A stretch of 59,157 nucleotides of DNA, taken from contig CAIQWB010000077.1 of NCBI GenBank assembly GCA_903875465.1, positions 1-59,157 of the forward strand. Direction: 5' to 3'. The stretch comes from an uncultured Verrucomicrobia subdivision 3 bacterium. Lineage in GTDB: Bacteria > Verrucomicrobiota > Verrucomicrobiia > Limisphaerales > UBA11358. Positions 1-8,262 of this stretch are shown in pieces. Numbering within the stretch: position 1 is the first letter of the stretch; each line of letters begins with the position of its first letter. The translations under genes and the position numbers were made by a program. A model generated the notes under the pieces. It saw nothing but the letters and a program-made list of their open reading frames with translations, did not search any database and was not told the origin of the DNA.

Positions 1-153
1 AACGACCGCCAACCCCAACGGGGTTGTGCCCGTTGGCCGGCACCGCCCCATGGCACAACCCCGTTGGGGTTGCCTAAAAATGCGTCAGCCTCCCCAGGGT
101 AGTCCCGCTGCAGGGACAACCCTGGCCTGGCGGACGGAATCCCGTGGGGATTC
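1..153. repeat. Cluster of REP-like palindromes at the left end
   Basis: Four short inverted repeats lie close together. At 10-26 CAACCCC and GGGGTTG flank the loop AAC; at 56-72 the same arms flank GTT; at 137-153 GAATCCC and GGGATTC flank GTG. A longer imperfect hairpin (CCAGGGT/ACCCTGG, with inner GTCCC/GGGAC) spans 94-125. Seven-base stems with three-base loops recur, while the stem sequence varies. Bases 1-39 are identical to 59119-59157. Palindromes like these are typical of dispersed REP sequences moved by single-strand (Y1) transposases, and a remnant of such a transposase lies at 418-681. The mobility link is inference. Confidence 0.6.
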
Positions 154-379
154 GGCAATCCAGCAGCCAACGGCCCAACCGATGGCCTGGCAAAACGTAA
201 CCCATTTGGAAAACAATGCCAAAGACAGCTTGACGTTTCTTACCTGCCCTGTCCCAGTGGAGAGGAGTTTTCACTTGTCATTCCGACCCCCTCAAGGCAT
301 GGACCACCCAAAAGGTAGGAGACGACGTGAGGAGTCTCTGATATGGTTTTCACCCCATGATTTGGCGCGTCATTCTTGT

Positions 380-474
380 AAAGGGGCAACCCATAACCTG
401 GTTCGTTTTTCATTTCCTCACTCTGGCTGGTCTGACATTGGGACCGGGGCGGCCGATTGCTTCATCCATTCGTG
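380..474. repeat. Direct repeat, copy A (partner 829-924)
   Basis: This segment, from AAAGGGGC to CATTCGTG, recurs with few changes at 829-924. The shared part includes the run CTGACATTGGGACCGGGG. Copy A overlaps the 3' end of the transposase remnant read on the minus strand and continues past its stop codon. The repeated unit is therefore the end of the gene plus its downstream flank, probably the right end of a former mobile element. Confidence 0.65.
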
Positions 475-681
475 AAGCCGAATATTCGCGCTTTTGGACG
501 TGCCCAGGTGGATCAGGCGGGCAATGGCTTTGATCGAAAGCGTGGTTTCGGTGCGCAACCGCACCGCCAGCCTCAACTTGGCGGGATCACTCTTGCGCCG
601 GTTCGCCAGGTCGCTTTCGGTCCAGCCCAGCCGGCTTATTTCCTCCGCCACAATTCGTGGTCCATCAGCTCCCGGCGGCAT
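418..681 (-). pseudogene. C-terminal remnant of a REP-associated (Y1-type) transposase
   Basis: The minus-strand frame encodes 87 residues. The run GWTESDLANRRKSDPAKLRL, followed by a segment rich in LRTETTLSIKAIA, matches what I know of the C-terminal tail of REP-associated or IS200-like Y1 transposases (pattern GW-DL-RRKGDP-K-RLA-LR-ETT-IA). The catalytic HUH/tyrosine domain that should precede it is absent: upstream of 681 no frame continues the protein. It is therefore a decayed fragment and not a working gene. It sits among REP-like palindromes, the sequences such enzymes mobilise. Family assignment is from memory of the tail pattern only. Confidence 0.55.
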
Positions 682-743
682 TCCTCATGTCAATGGTTAA
701 AACGAACCTTGTTATAGGTGACCCCTTTGGATACATCGAAATG

Positions 744-769
744 GACGTACGTCAATACAGACGTACGTT
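744..769. promoter_or_regulatory. Pair of GACGTACGT palindromes
   Basis: GACGTACGTC at 744-753 is a perfect palindrome. GACGTACGTT follows at 760-769, sixteen bases further on, and AT-rich sequence (AATATTAATATT) comes next. Two equal sites spaced about 1.5 helical turns apart look like a regulator-binding pair, but no gene starts close by. It may be a leftover from the decayed mobile region. Confidence 0.3.
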
Positions 770-828
770 AAATATTAATATTTCGGATTGTGGGCTTGAA
801 CCGACGGTACAGGCCGAAATTATGGCCT

Positions 829-924
829 AAAGGGGCACCCCATAACCTGGTTCGCTTTTTCTTTGTTTCCTTGCTGGCCCGTCTGACATTGGGACCGGGG
901 CGGCCGATGGCTTCATCCCTTCGT
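829..924. repeat. Direct repeat, copy B (partner 380-474)
   Basis: Second copy of the 95-bp segment. On the minus strand it still encodes HEGMKPSAAPVPMSD, against HEWMKQSAAPVPMSD in copy A, and similarity ends just upstream of that point. Only the extreme 3' end of a second transposase copy is therefore left here, as expected from decay or recombination between two related elements. Confidence 0.6.
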
Positions 925-1281
925 GGAACCGGGGTCATAATTCCTCAGAATGGGCATCGTCTACCCCTCCCAAATGATGTCCGCTTGGGCTTCCGCCCTT
1001 TCAATTATGGGCAATTTAATGGTTTTTCATGCTATTTCTTGGATTTTGCGCAACCAATATGTCCATGCTATTGGCGATGGGGTTAAGAGGCCTCGGGCGG
1101 TGGCCTCCCGAGCCGCCAGCGATTCGGAGGTCCAGACTTGCCGTGCTACCACCTGATGAGGCTGCGGGTCAAATCGGGGCTCAGCACCAGCCTCTGAAAT
1201 GGCAAAGACGCCAAACGTTGGAGCCGTCGCGTGCGTTCAGGCAATGAATGGGGGACCCTCACTCAAGCCATCCGTTACCGG
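925..1281. other. Gene-less stretch
   Basis: I see no convincing gene. Short open frames occur on the plus strand (for example 950-1156), but they have no recognisable family, no good start context and mixed composition. A small inverted repeat CTCGGG/CCCGAG lies near 1095-1113. The stretch separates the mobile-element debris from the stop codon of the transglutaminase-like gene. Confidence 0.4.
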
Positions 1282-2178
1282 CTAAAACTGGATGAATTGC
1301 CGGCCATCCAATCGCTTGGACAAATCAATGGGATCACCCACGGAGACTTGCCGGGGATTCACCTGATAGGCCCAGACTTGGAAACTGGTGAGGGTGGCGG
1401 AACCGTAAATCGTGGCAAACGCGCCATCCACCGCATCCGCCCCGTGGGCGACTTTGACGCGGCCAATGCGCTGGGTGTTGAAGCGCGCGTCGAAGGTGAG
1501 CCATTCCCGGCCCAGATATACTTCGCAATAGGCATGGAAATCCATGGGCGTGCCGGGATCGATGAAGCCAATGTCCGGCAGATGGCCGGTCACATAGCGG
1601 GCCGGGAGGTTGAACGTGCGGCACAGGGCGATCATGGCATGGGCAAAGTCGCGGCAGACCCCGTAACGCCGTTCAATCACCTCGGAGGCGGAGAGATCGG
1701 GACGGCCGGACATGAATCGGTACTCGATGTTATTATGGACCCAGTCGCAGATGGCCTGCACCCGGGGCAGGCCATGCGGGACCTGGCCGAACTGGTTCCA
1801 GGCAAAATTGAGCAGCTTGTCCGAATCGCAATAACGGCTCGGCAGTGTGTACCGCAACAACTCGTAGGGCAGTTGCCCCACAGACAGGAGCGGTCCATTG
1901 ATTTCCCGACTGTCCGGCAGTGAGGAAATGGCCACGAGGGCATCATGGCGGATTTCATTGCGACCCGGCATGAACAGGGAGCGGTAGGTGATGTTGCCGT
2001 GGGAATCTTGAAATTCATAGGCCGGCAGGCCGATGCCGAAGGAAAGCTTTTCCTGCATCACGAGCACATTGCCTTCGAGGCGGGGTTTGAGCACAAAAAG
2101 CACGGCCGTGGGCACGGTCGTTTCGTAGGCCAGGTGGCAGCCTACGCGCACAGTGAGGTTCAGCGGTGTCCAGTTCAT
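1282..2178 (-). CDS. Transglutaminase-like cysteine protease-fold protein
   Basis: A 298-residue cytoplasmic protein of the bacterial transglutaminase-like family, which are mostly peptidases or amide hydrolases of unknown substrate. The catalytic triad is visible: Cys175 in YGVCRDFAH, His215 in DFHAYCEVY and Asp230 in WLTFDARFN. The first ~120 residues form the usual beta-rich N-terminal region. The frame is open to 2253, but I chose the ATG at 2178 because the protein then begins MNWTPLNLTVRVG as relatives do, and AAGGAA lies upstream. It follows ubiA after a 180-bp gap and is probably transcribed alone. Substrate cannot be inferred. Confidence 0.85.
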   Translation of the reverse strand: MNWTPLNLTVRVGCHLAYETTVPTAVLFVLKPRLEGNVLVMQEKLSFGIGLPAYEFQDSHGNITYRSLFMPGRNEIRHDALVAISSLPDSREINGPLLSVGQLPYELLRYTLPSRYCDSDKLLNFAWNQFGQVPHGLPRVQAICDWVHNNIEYRFMSGRPDLSASEVIERRYGVCRDFAHAMIALCRTFNLPARYVTGHLPDIGFIDPGTPMDFHAYCEVYLGREWLTFDARFNTQRIGRVKVAHGADAVDGAFATIYGSATLTSFQVWAYQVNPRQVSVGDPIDLSKRLDGRQFIQF

Positions 2179-2358
2179 AATTGATTGTCGGTTTCCTTGC
2201 GACCGGCACCTGCCAGCCTGGTCAAGGTACATGGGCACGCCGCAAGGGCGCATTTAATTCGCATTATTTATTGCGCCCAATGCCGGCAACCAATTTAGTG
2301 CGAAGGGAGGATTTGAGCTATGGGGTAAAACCCGACCTGGTGGAGCGAAAACCCAGAT

Positions 2359-3255
2359 TCAGCGCAGATGGAAACCACCTTGGAACACCACCTCCGCGGC
2401 GGTGACGATGAAAAACACGGCACTGACCAGGGCATTGAGGCGGAAGAAAGCGAGGTTGATCCAGTTCAGGCTGCGACGGCGGGCTACCCAGTGCTCCAGC
2501 AGCAGGCAGGCAACGATGATCAACCAGCCAATGGTGTAGGCGAAATGAAAGCCGCAGAGCAACCCAAAGGCAAATAACACCCCGCACATGATCATGTGCG
2601 CGAGAAAGGCGGCTTGCAGGGCGTTTTTGGGTCCCCAGGCCACAACCAGTGAATGCAGGCCATGCGACTTGTCGAATTCATAATCCTGCAGGGCGTAGAT
2701 GATATCAAACCCGATCAGCCACAGGACCACCGCCACCGAGAGCACGCCCATTTGGAGAATTTCCAAGCTGGAAACATGAGCCCCCTTCACCGCCAGCCAG
2801 GCACCCACCGGGGCCAGGGCCAGGGCGATGCCAAGAAACACATGAGTATAATCCGTAAACCGTTTGGTGAGGGAATAAAAGCAGATGACCACCAATGCCA
2901 CCGGCGACAGGTAAAAGCACAAAGGATTTAAATAATAGCTGGCCCCCAGCAAGCCGGCGGCAGAGAGGCCGCACAAACCACAGGCACCCGCCAGCGAGAC
3001 CTGACCAGCCGGCAGATGGCGCTGGGCGGTGCGCGGGTTCAATGCGTCATATTTCCGGTCCACAATCCGGTTAAAAGCCATGGCGCAGGTGCGGGCGCAG
3101 ACCATGGCGGCCAAAATGAGGGCAAACGTATGCCAGCCGGGCCAGCCCCGGTGGTCGCGGGCGGCCACGCACATGGCCGCCAGGGCAAAGGGCAGCGCAA
3201 AGACGGTGTGTGAAAACCGGACGAAGGCCCCCCATTTTTGAATAGTCGCCAGCAT
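2359..3255 (-). CDS. ubiA: UbiA-family polyprenyltransferase (menaquinone pathway likely)
   Basis: A 298-residue integral membrane prenyltransferase that attaches a polyprenyl chain to an aromatic acid. Both aspartate motifs that hold the Mg-diphosphate are visible: N62-x3-D66-x3-D70 (NRIVDRKYD) and D183...DYEFD191-195. About eight hydrophobic segments follow. It lies 15 bp after ubiX on the same strand, so the two are co-transcribed. An MqnC gene in this window indicates the futalosine route, where a UbiA-type enzyme (MqnP) does the prenylation. It is therefore more likely menaquinone than ubiquinone synthesis, though the sequence does not prove the substrate. Confidence 0.88.
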   Translation of the reverse strand: MLATIQKWGAFVRFSHTVFALPFALAAMCVAARDHRGWPGWHTFALILAAMVCARTCAMAFNRIVDRKYDALNPRTAQRHLPAGQVSLAGACGLCGLSAAGLLGASYYLNPLCFYLSPVALVVICFYSLTKRFTDYTHVFLGIALALAPVGAWLAVKGAHVSSLEILQMGVLSVAVVLWLIGFDIIYALQDYEFDKSHGLHSLVVAWGPKNALQAAFLAHMIMCGVLFAFGLLCGFHFAYTIGWLIIVACLLLEHWVARRRSLNWINLAFFRLNALVSAVFFIVTAAEVVFQGGFHLR

Positions 3256-3270
3256 GATGATTCGGTCGGA

Positions 3271-3828
3271 TTATTCGGCCTCCTCGGTCCAGCGGGCCAC
3301 CAGGCTGTGCGGGATACCGAGATGATCCAACACCCGGGCCACGACGGTGTCCACTACTTCCACCACGCTCTTTGGGCCGGTATAAAAACTGGGATTGGCG
3401 GGAATTAAGGTGGCTCCGGCGAGCAGCAGCAGTTCGAAATTTTTTACGTGGATCAGGCTCAAGGGCGTTTCCCGGGGCACGAGAATGAGTTTGCGCCGTT
3501 CCTTGAGTGCCACATCGGCAGCCCGCATTAAAACATCCTCACTATAGCCGTGGGCAATGCGCCCCAAGGTGCCCATGGTGCAGGGAATGACCACCATGGC
3601 ATCCGGCGGGTTGGAGCCGCTGGCGAAGGGGACATTCATGCTTTTCAAGCCGTAAGCCTTGACGCCCTCGGGCAGCCGCAATCCCTCCGGCAACTCGGTG
3701 GCCACGACTTGATGGGCATAATTACTCATCACGACGTGAATTTCGTGCTGGCGCGGGTCGAGATTATCGAGCAGGCGCTGGGCGTAGAGGGAGCCACTGG
3801 CTCCGGTGATGGCAACAAGAATTTTCAA
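3271..3828 (-). CDS. ubiX: UbiX flavin prenyltransferase
   Basis: A 185-residue protein starting MKILVAITGASGSLYAQRLL, the hallmark of the UbiX/Pad1 flavoprotein fold. UbiX joins dimethylallyl phosphate to FMN to make prenylated FMN, the cofactor of UbiD-type decarboxylases. The conserved CTMGTLGRIAHGYSEDVL and VPRETPLSLIH segments are present. It heads a two-gene unit with ubiA. No UbiD partner lies in the window. Together with UbiA and MqnC it fits late steps of the futalosine menaquinone pathway, where UbiX/UbiD-like proteins are proposed. The upstream gene is divergent, so the promoter must lie within 3829-3931. Confidence 0.93.
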   Translation of the reverse strand: MKILVAITGASGSLYAQRLLDNLDPRQHEIHVVMSNYAHQVVATELPEGLRLPEGVKAYGLKSMNVPFASGSNPPDAMVVIPCTMGTLGRIAHGYSEDVLMRAADVALKERRKLILVPRETPLSLIHVKNFELLLLAGATLIPANPSFYTGPKSVVEVVDTVVARVLDHLGIPHSLVARWTEEAE

Positions 3829-3931
3829 TGGGTGCGATCAATCGCAGGGCAAAGATACGCCAAGCCGGGGCGGCAAACAAGTCGCCGCCAAAACAACTTG
3901 AGTCCGATTTCGAGATGCGCACAATGTCGGG

Positions 3932-5101
3932 GTGTTCAGACTTGCGGTTCTTGTTATATCATGCCTGGGGCTGGGGCTGGCGGGGTGCGTGACCGCGCCC
4001 CCGGAAGCCCCCCCGCAGGCCCCATCGCCCCTGCCCGTGCCCCCCAAAAAAAGCGCACCTGCCCCCAAGCAGGAGCCGGTACCGGCACCACTGCCCAAGC
4101 CAGTGGTACCACCGCCGCCACCACCAGCCCTCCAGGTTAAACCGCCGGTGACCAATCAAGTTACCAATATCGTCCGGCCGGTGACGCAGATTAATGCGCC
4201 GCCCCGGCAAGTTTCCCGGCCCATATTGACCTGGACCTCGTTGAATCGCTGGGCGGAACAGCACGAAGTGGGTGCGCCGCACCGGCTGGGGGTAAAACCA
4301 CTGGTAAGTTATGCGATAGGATCCCCGCGCGGAGTGCTGATTCTGGAAATTGGGAGCCGCGATGCCACGTGGAATGGCACCCTGGTGCACTTGGGTTTCG
4401 CCCCGGAAATGATCGATGACCAGGTGTTTGTGCACCAGCTTGATTTGGAAAAAAACCTGGCCCCGTTATTGTGCGACACGCCCAGTGTTCCGGAAAACAA
4501 CCGGGTGATCGTCCTGGATCCGGGCCATGGGGGGGCACAGGTCGGCACCGTGAGCTTGTTGGATGGCCGGACGGAAAAGCAATTTACACTCGATTGGGCC
4601 CGGCGGCTGGCCAATTTGCTGGAGGCCAAGGGCTGGCAGGTCATTTTGACGCGCACGAACGACACCGAAATTGAGGTCACCAACCGCGTCAATTTTGCCA
4701 ACGCCCACCATCCGGCCCTGTTTATCAGCCTGCACTTTAATTCCGCGGCACCCGATCACAAGCAGGCGGGTTTGGAGACCTATTGCCTGACACCGACGGG
4801 GATGCCGTCTTTTATTACCCGGGGCTATCCCGACCTGACGTATTTGAATTTTCCGGCAAATGAATATGACCGTGAGAGCTTTTTGCTGGCCATGCGGCTG
4901 CAACGGTCGATTGTGCGGGCCACTGGGGAGGAGGATCGGGGCGTGCGCCGGGCGAGATTTCTGGGTATTCTGCGGGGACAACATTGTCCCTGCGTGCTGA
5001 TTGAGGGCGGGTATTTATCCAATCTGCATGATGCGCAGGCGATTGAAAATCCGGATTTCCGGCAAAAACTGGCCGCGGCGGTCGCGGCGATCCTCAACTA
5101 A
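3932..5101 (+). CDS. N-acetylmuramoyl-L-alanine amidase, lipoprotein form (Amidase_3)
   Basis: A zinc amidase of 389 residues that cuts the bond between N-acetylmuramic acid and the stem peptide. The N-terminus is a lipoprotein signal with lipobox LAGC19. A proline-rich linker covers about residues 22-70, a small domain about 95-180, and the Amidase_3 domain about 190-389. The zinc and catalytic residues are visible: His199 (DPGHGG), Glu215, His268 (SLHFN) and Glu358 (LIEGGYLSN). The start is GTG at 3932; no in-frame ATG lies before the signal. Its TAA overlaps the ATG of the epimerase gene by one base, so the two are translationally linked. Confidence 0.88.
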   Translation: MFRLAVLVISCLGLGLAGCVTAPPEAPPQAPSPLPVPPKKSAPAPKQEPVPAPLPKPVVPPPPPPALQVKPPVTNQVTNIVRPVTQINAPPRQVSRPILTWTSLNRWAEQHEVGAPHRLGVKPLVSYAIGSPRGVLILEIGSRDATWNGTLVHLGFAPEMIDDQVFVHQLDLEKNLAPLLCDTPSVPENNRVIVLDPGHGGAQVGTVSLLDGRTEKQFTLDWARRLANLLEAKGWQVILTRTNDTEIEVTNRVNFANAHHPALFISLHFNSAAPDHKQAGLETYCLTPTGMPSFITRGYPDLTYLNFPANEYDRESFLLAMRLQRSIVRATGEEDRGVRRARFLGILRGQHCPCVLIEGGYLSNLHDAQAIENPDFRQKLAAAVAAILN

Positions 5102-6069
5102 TGAGCGAACGCAAACACATATTGGTTACGGGCGGGGCGGGCTTCATCGGCTCGCATTTGGTGGAACGACTGCTGAAATCCGGGAAGCGCGTGGTGGTCA
5201 TTGATGATCTTTCCACGGGCAGCCGGGAAAACCTGCGCCCGCATGCCGGGCATCCGGGGCTGGAATTGATTCACGCCAAAATTTGTGAATGCGACCGGCT
5301 GGCGGAACTGGCGGCGGAAGCGGAGTTTATTTTTCATCTGGCCGCCACGGTGGGCGTGGAATTGGTCGTCAAATCGGCGTTGCATGTACTGGAGGCGAGT
5401 TTTCATGAGACCCAGATTTTGTTGCGGGCGGCAGTGGCCCATGCCACGCCACTGTTGCTGACCTCCACTTCGGAAGTGTATGGGAAAAGCCAGAAACCGG
5501 CCTTCAGTGAAGAGGATGACCTGCTGATCGGACCGCCGGGACAATCGCGCTGGAGTTATGCCTGCTCGAAGCTGACGGATGAATTTCTGGCGCTGGCGTA
5601 TGCGCGGGAAAAGGGCCTGCCGGTGACGATTGCGCGGCTGTTCAACACTGTGGGACCGCGGCAAACGGGACGTTACGGGATGGTCTTGCCGCGGTTCATT
5701 GCTGCGGCCCGGGCGGGGGAGCCATTGAAAGTGTTTGGGGACGGAGCCCAGACGCGGTGTTTTTGCCTGGTCACGGATGTGGTGGAGGCGCTGGTGCGTT
5801 TGCAGCATTGTGGGGCGGCGCGCGGGGAGATTTTTAACATTGGCGGCACCGAGGAGGTTTCCATGAGGGAACTGGCGCACCGGGTGGTGCAGACACTGGG
5901 GTCAAGTTCAACGATTGAATTGATTCCGTATGCCCAGGCGTATGCGCCGGGATTTGATGACATGCGCCGACGCAAACCGCTGGTGGAAAAGCTGGAGCGG
6001 TTCGTGGGGTTTCATCCCCAAACGACTTTAAAGGATATTATCCGGATTACGGGCGGGCTGCCGGTTTAA
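5101..6069 (+). CDS. NAD-dependent sugar epimerase/dehydratase (extended SDR)
   Basis: A 322-residue extended short-chain dehydrogenase acting on nucleotide sugars. The Rossmann NAD motif TGGAGFIGS is at 10-18, followed by the acidic end of beta-2 (VIDDLSTG). The catalytic residues are Ser/Thr in TSTSEVYG (121-128) and Y153-x3-K157 in SYACSK. The RLFNTVGPRQ segment and the pattern GRYGMVLPRF are common in UDP-glucose 4-epimerase and UDP-glucuronate decarboxylase relatives. The exact sugar cannot be told. Its ATG overlaps the amidase stop, so it is probably made with that envelope enzyme. Its last 23 bp overlap the convergent Sel1-repeat gene. Confidence 0.85.
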   Translation: MSERKHILVTGGAGFIGSHLVERLLKSGKRVVVIDDLSTGSRENLRPHAGHPGLELIHAKICECDRLAELAAEAEFIFHLAATVGVELVVKSALHVLEASFHETQILLRAAVAHATPLLLTSTSEVYGKSQKPAFSEEDDLLIGPPGQSRWSYACSKLTDEFLALAYAREKGLPVTIARLFNTVGPRQTGRYGMVLPRFIAAARAGEPLKVFGDGAQTRCFCLVTDVVEALVRLQHCGAARGEIFNIGGTEEVSMRELAHRVVQTLGSSSTIELIPYAQAYAPGFDDMRRRKPLVEKLERFVGFHPQTTLKDIIRITGGLPV

Positions 6070-6862
6070 GCGGTGGCGGGGCCGGCAACTGGGGGCGGGG
6101 CACGAACGCGGCGGCGTCATTTTGGGCGGCGATGATTTCGGCACTGGTGAGGCGGATGGCAACGTTGTCGCGTTCGTTGGCGGCATCGGGATCCCCTTGG
6201 GCCGCGGCCCGACTGAGCCAGACATAAGCATCATGGTTGTTTTGCGGCAGATACTTGCCATGGTCGTAAAAGCGGCCGAGATTGAATTCGGCGGCGGCCT
6301 CGCCCTGTTCGGCTCCCCGGCGAAACCACTGGGCGGCGGTGGCATAATTTTGCGTGACGCCCTGGCCATTTTCGTAGCAGGTACCCAGATTGTTTTGCGC
6401 TTTGGCGTGACCGTGTTCGGCCGCCAGCCGATACCATTTAACAGCTTCGGCATCATCTTGCGGCACGCCCACACCAGCGTCATAGCAGCAAGCCAGCTCG
6501 TATTGCGCCTGAAGGTCGCCGTGATCAGCGGCCTGGCGAAACCACTTGGCGGCTTGGGGGTAATTTTGTTTAACGCCCTGGCCGGCATAATAGAGGTGGC
6601 CCAGCTTTAGTTCGGCCGGGACGTTACCGTGGCTGGCTGACTGGCGATACCATTTCGCGGCGCGAACCAAATCGCGATCCAAGCCATTGGTCCCGCTAAA
6701 ATAGGCCTCGGCCAGGTTGAACTGGGCGGATGCGTCGCCCGTTTCGGCTTTGACTTTGGTGGCAGCAATCGAGGAGTGATTGTCCGCAAGGGACTGGGCA
6801 GGCAGGCGCAAGGCGGTGATCACCAGCCATAAGAGCAAGCACGTTGCCAGATTCGTTTTCAC
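6047..6862 (-). CDS. Secreted Sel1-like repeat protein
   Basis: A 271-residue protein with an N-terminal signal peptide (MKTNLATCLLLWLVITALRL, cut near LPAQS). It then carries about five Sel1-like repeats of ~36 residues, with the signature AAKWYRQSA, AAKWFRQAA, AVKWYRLAA, AAQWFRRGA and AYVWLSRAA. Such alpha-alpha repeats make curved protein-binding surfaces. The C-terminus is a proline-rich tail. The 3' end overlaps the convergent epimerase gene by 23 bp. Target unknown; periplasmic scaffold is an inference from the family. Confidence 0.85.
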   Translation of the reverse strand: MKTNLATCLLLWLVITALRLPAQSLADNHSSIAATKVKAETGDASAQFNLAEAYFSGTNGLDRDLVRAAKWYRQSASHGNVPAELKLGHLYYAGQGVKQNYPQAAKWFRQAADHGDLQAQYELACCYDAGVGVPQDDAEAVKWYRLAAEHGHAKAQNNLGTCYENGQGVTQNYATAAQWFRRGAEQGEAAAEFNLGRFYDHGKYLPQNNHDAYVWLSRAAAQGDPDAANERDNVAIRLTSAEIIAAQNDAAAFVPRPQLPAPPPLKPAARP

Positions 6863-6927
6863 GGTGACACTCTAGCGGATGGCGATTGCTGGGCAAGCGC
6901 TTTGCGGATGATTCATCCGGAGCGCGC

Positions 6928-7356
6928 TTATTTCTGCGGGAAGATCTGGTAGAGCAGAAGGTAGACGACCACGCCGGTGACGGAAACATAGAGCCACAAG
7001 GGGAAGGTCCAGCGGGCGACTTTTTTGTGGAGTTCAAATTTTTCCCGGCGGGCGCGGTTGAGGGTCAGGAGAATCAGCGGAACAATGACCACGGCCAGGA
7101 CGGTATGGGTCAGCAGAATCGCCAGGTAAATGGGGCGGAACCAGGCGGGTTCCACAAAGTGGGTAATGGTTTTGACCGTGGCATGATAAGTGAGGTAGCA
7201 GGCCAGAAAAATTACCGAGGTGGTGAACGCCGCGATCATGCAATTGCGATGTGCGATTTTCTTGCCCGCGCGGATGTTAAGGTATCCAGCCGTGAGCAGG
7301 ATGGCACTGAGAGCATTTAGGCCGGCGTTGACGGCCGGCAGATCGTGGAGGGTCAT
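6928..7356 (-). CDS. DUF420 membrane protein, oxidase maturation (CtaM/YozB-like)
   Basis: A 142-residue protein with four hydrophobic segments and conserved histidines (HRNCM, YLTYHATVK, LLTHTVLA, ELHKKVARW), matching DUF420. A Bacillus member, CtaM, is needed to mature cytochrome aa3 oxidase. Here it is the last gene of the oxidase run and overlaps the sco gene by four bases (ATGA), which supports an assembly role. The product is inferred from family and position; no catalytic residues are known. Confidence 0.82.
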   Translation of the reverse strand: MTLHDLPAVNAGLNALSAILLTAGYLNIRAGKKIAHRNCMIAAFTTSVIFLACYLTYHATVKTITHFVEPAWFRPIYLAILLTHTVLAVVIVPLILLTLNRARREKFELHKKVARWTFPLWLYVSVTGVVVYLLLYQIFPQK

Positions 7357-8009
7357 GGTTCGTGTTCGAGTTGGGCGAGGGCGGTTTTGATGCGCATTTG
7401 AACGGACGGCCAGTCCACACCGTCACCGCCGGTTTCAAAGATACCACGGAGGCGGGCGTGTTTATCGACCATCACAAAAATGGTGGTGTGGATAAACAAA
7501 TCAAACTCGCCCTGGCGGTCGGCAGCTTTTACGGCCTGGGAACCGAGTTTCAAACTGTCGGCGGCAAGGCCGGCAATTTGTTGCTTGGTGCCGGTAAGGA
7601 ACAGCCAGCGGTTGGTGTCCGCCTCGTTATGGAGGGCGTAGCGGGCCAAGACCGGGGGGGTGTCAAATTCCGGGTCAGTGGTGAGGGTGACCAGTCGGGC
7701 GTTACTGGTGGCCGGAAGCAGGTCCTGCAGCGACTTCATTTGCCGGCTCATGCGGGGGCATGGACCGGGGCAGCGGGTGAAAATGATGTCGGCAATCCAC
7801 ACGCGATTGGTAAGCTCAGCCAGGGTAACGACGCCACCGACCTGATTGGTGAGGGTAAAATCCGCAATGGCATTGAGCACCGGGAGATTTACCTGGCGGG
7901 CTTTTTGCGCTTCCACAAACGCGAGCAAGTAACACAGCCCCAGCAGGCCAAACAGCAGACTGCTGCCCAGCCACAAGGATCGGGGAATGGCGGTGGGGCG
8001 GTTAGGCAT
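7353..8009 (-). CDS. Sco1/SenC copper chaperone for cytochrome oxidase
   Basis: A membrane-anchored thioredoxin-fold protein of 218 residues that delivers copper to the CuA centre of subunit II. One N-terminal membrane segment spans about 12-33. The copper ligands are visible: C80-x3-C84 (TRCPGPCP) and His174 (FIHTTIFVM). The frame stays open to 8060, but the ATG at 8009 gives a normal short cytoplasmic tail before the anchor. It lies 253 bp after subunit II and overlaps the DUF420 gene by four bases. Confidence 0.87.
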   Translation of the reverse strand: MPNRPTAIPRSLWLGSSLLFGLLGLCYLLAFVEAQKARQVNLPVLNAIADFTLTNQVGGVVTLAELTNRVWIADIIFTRCPGPCPRMSRQMKSLQDLLPATSNARLVTLTTDPEFDTPPVLARYALHNEADTNRWLFLTGTKQQIAGLAADSLKLGSQAVKAADRQGEFDLFIHTTIFVMVDKHARLRGIFETGGDGVDWPSVQMRIKTALAQLEHEP

Positions 8010-8262
8010 GGCGAGGGGAGAAATCTTCCAATTCCAAACTGCATACTCCTGGGCATCCACGAAGACCCTTATTTAAAGCGGGCATCAACTTGGATAGCGC
8101 ATGGATCGCAGAAAAAAGAAGGGGAGGCCCCATCTGCGGCCAAGCGAGAGTTGGATGAAAATAAATCGAGTTCATTTGCCCAAAGGGACTACAGGCGCAT
8201 TGCCCCGTGGAGGAACTGCCAGCCGACCCACTTTCCCGAAGAATAGCCCCGGAGCTATGAAA

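Noticed and set aside
950-1156. A 68-codon frame in the left gene-less stretch
   Set aside because: No recognisable family, no neighbours, and the competing frames are equally open. I leave it as unannotated DNA.
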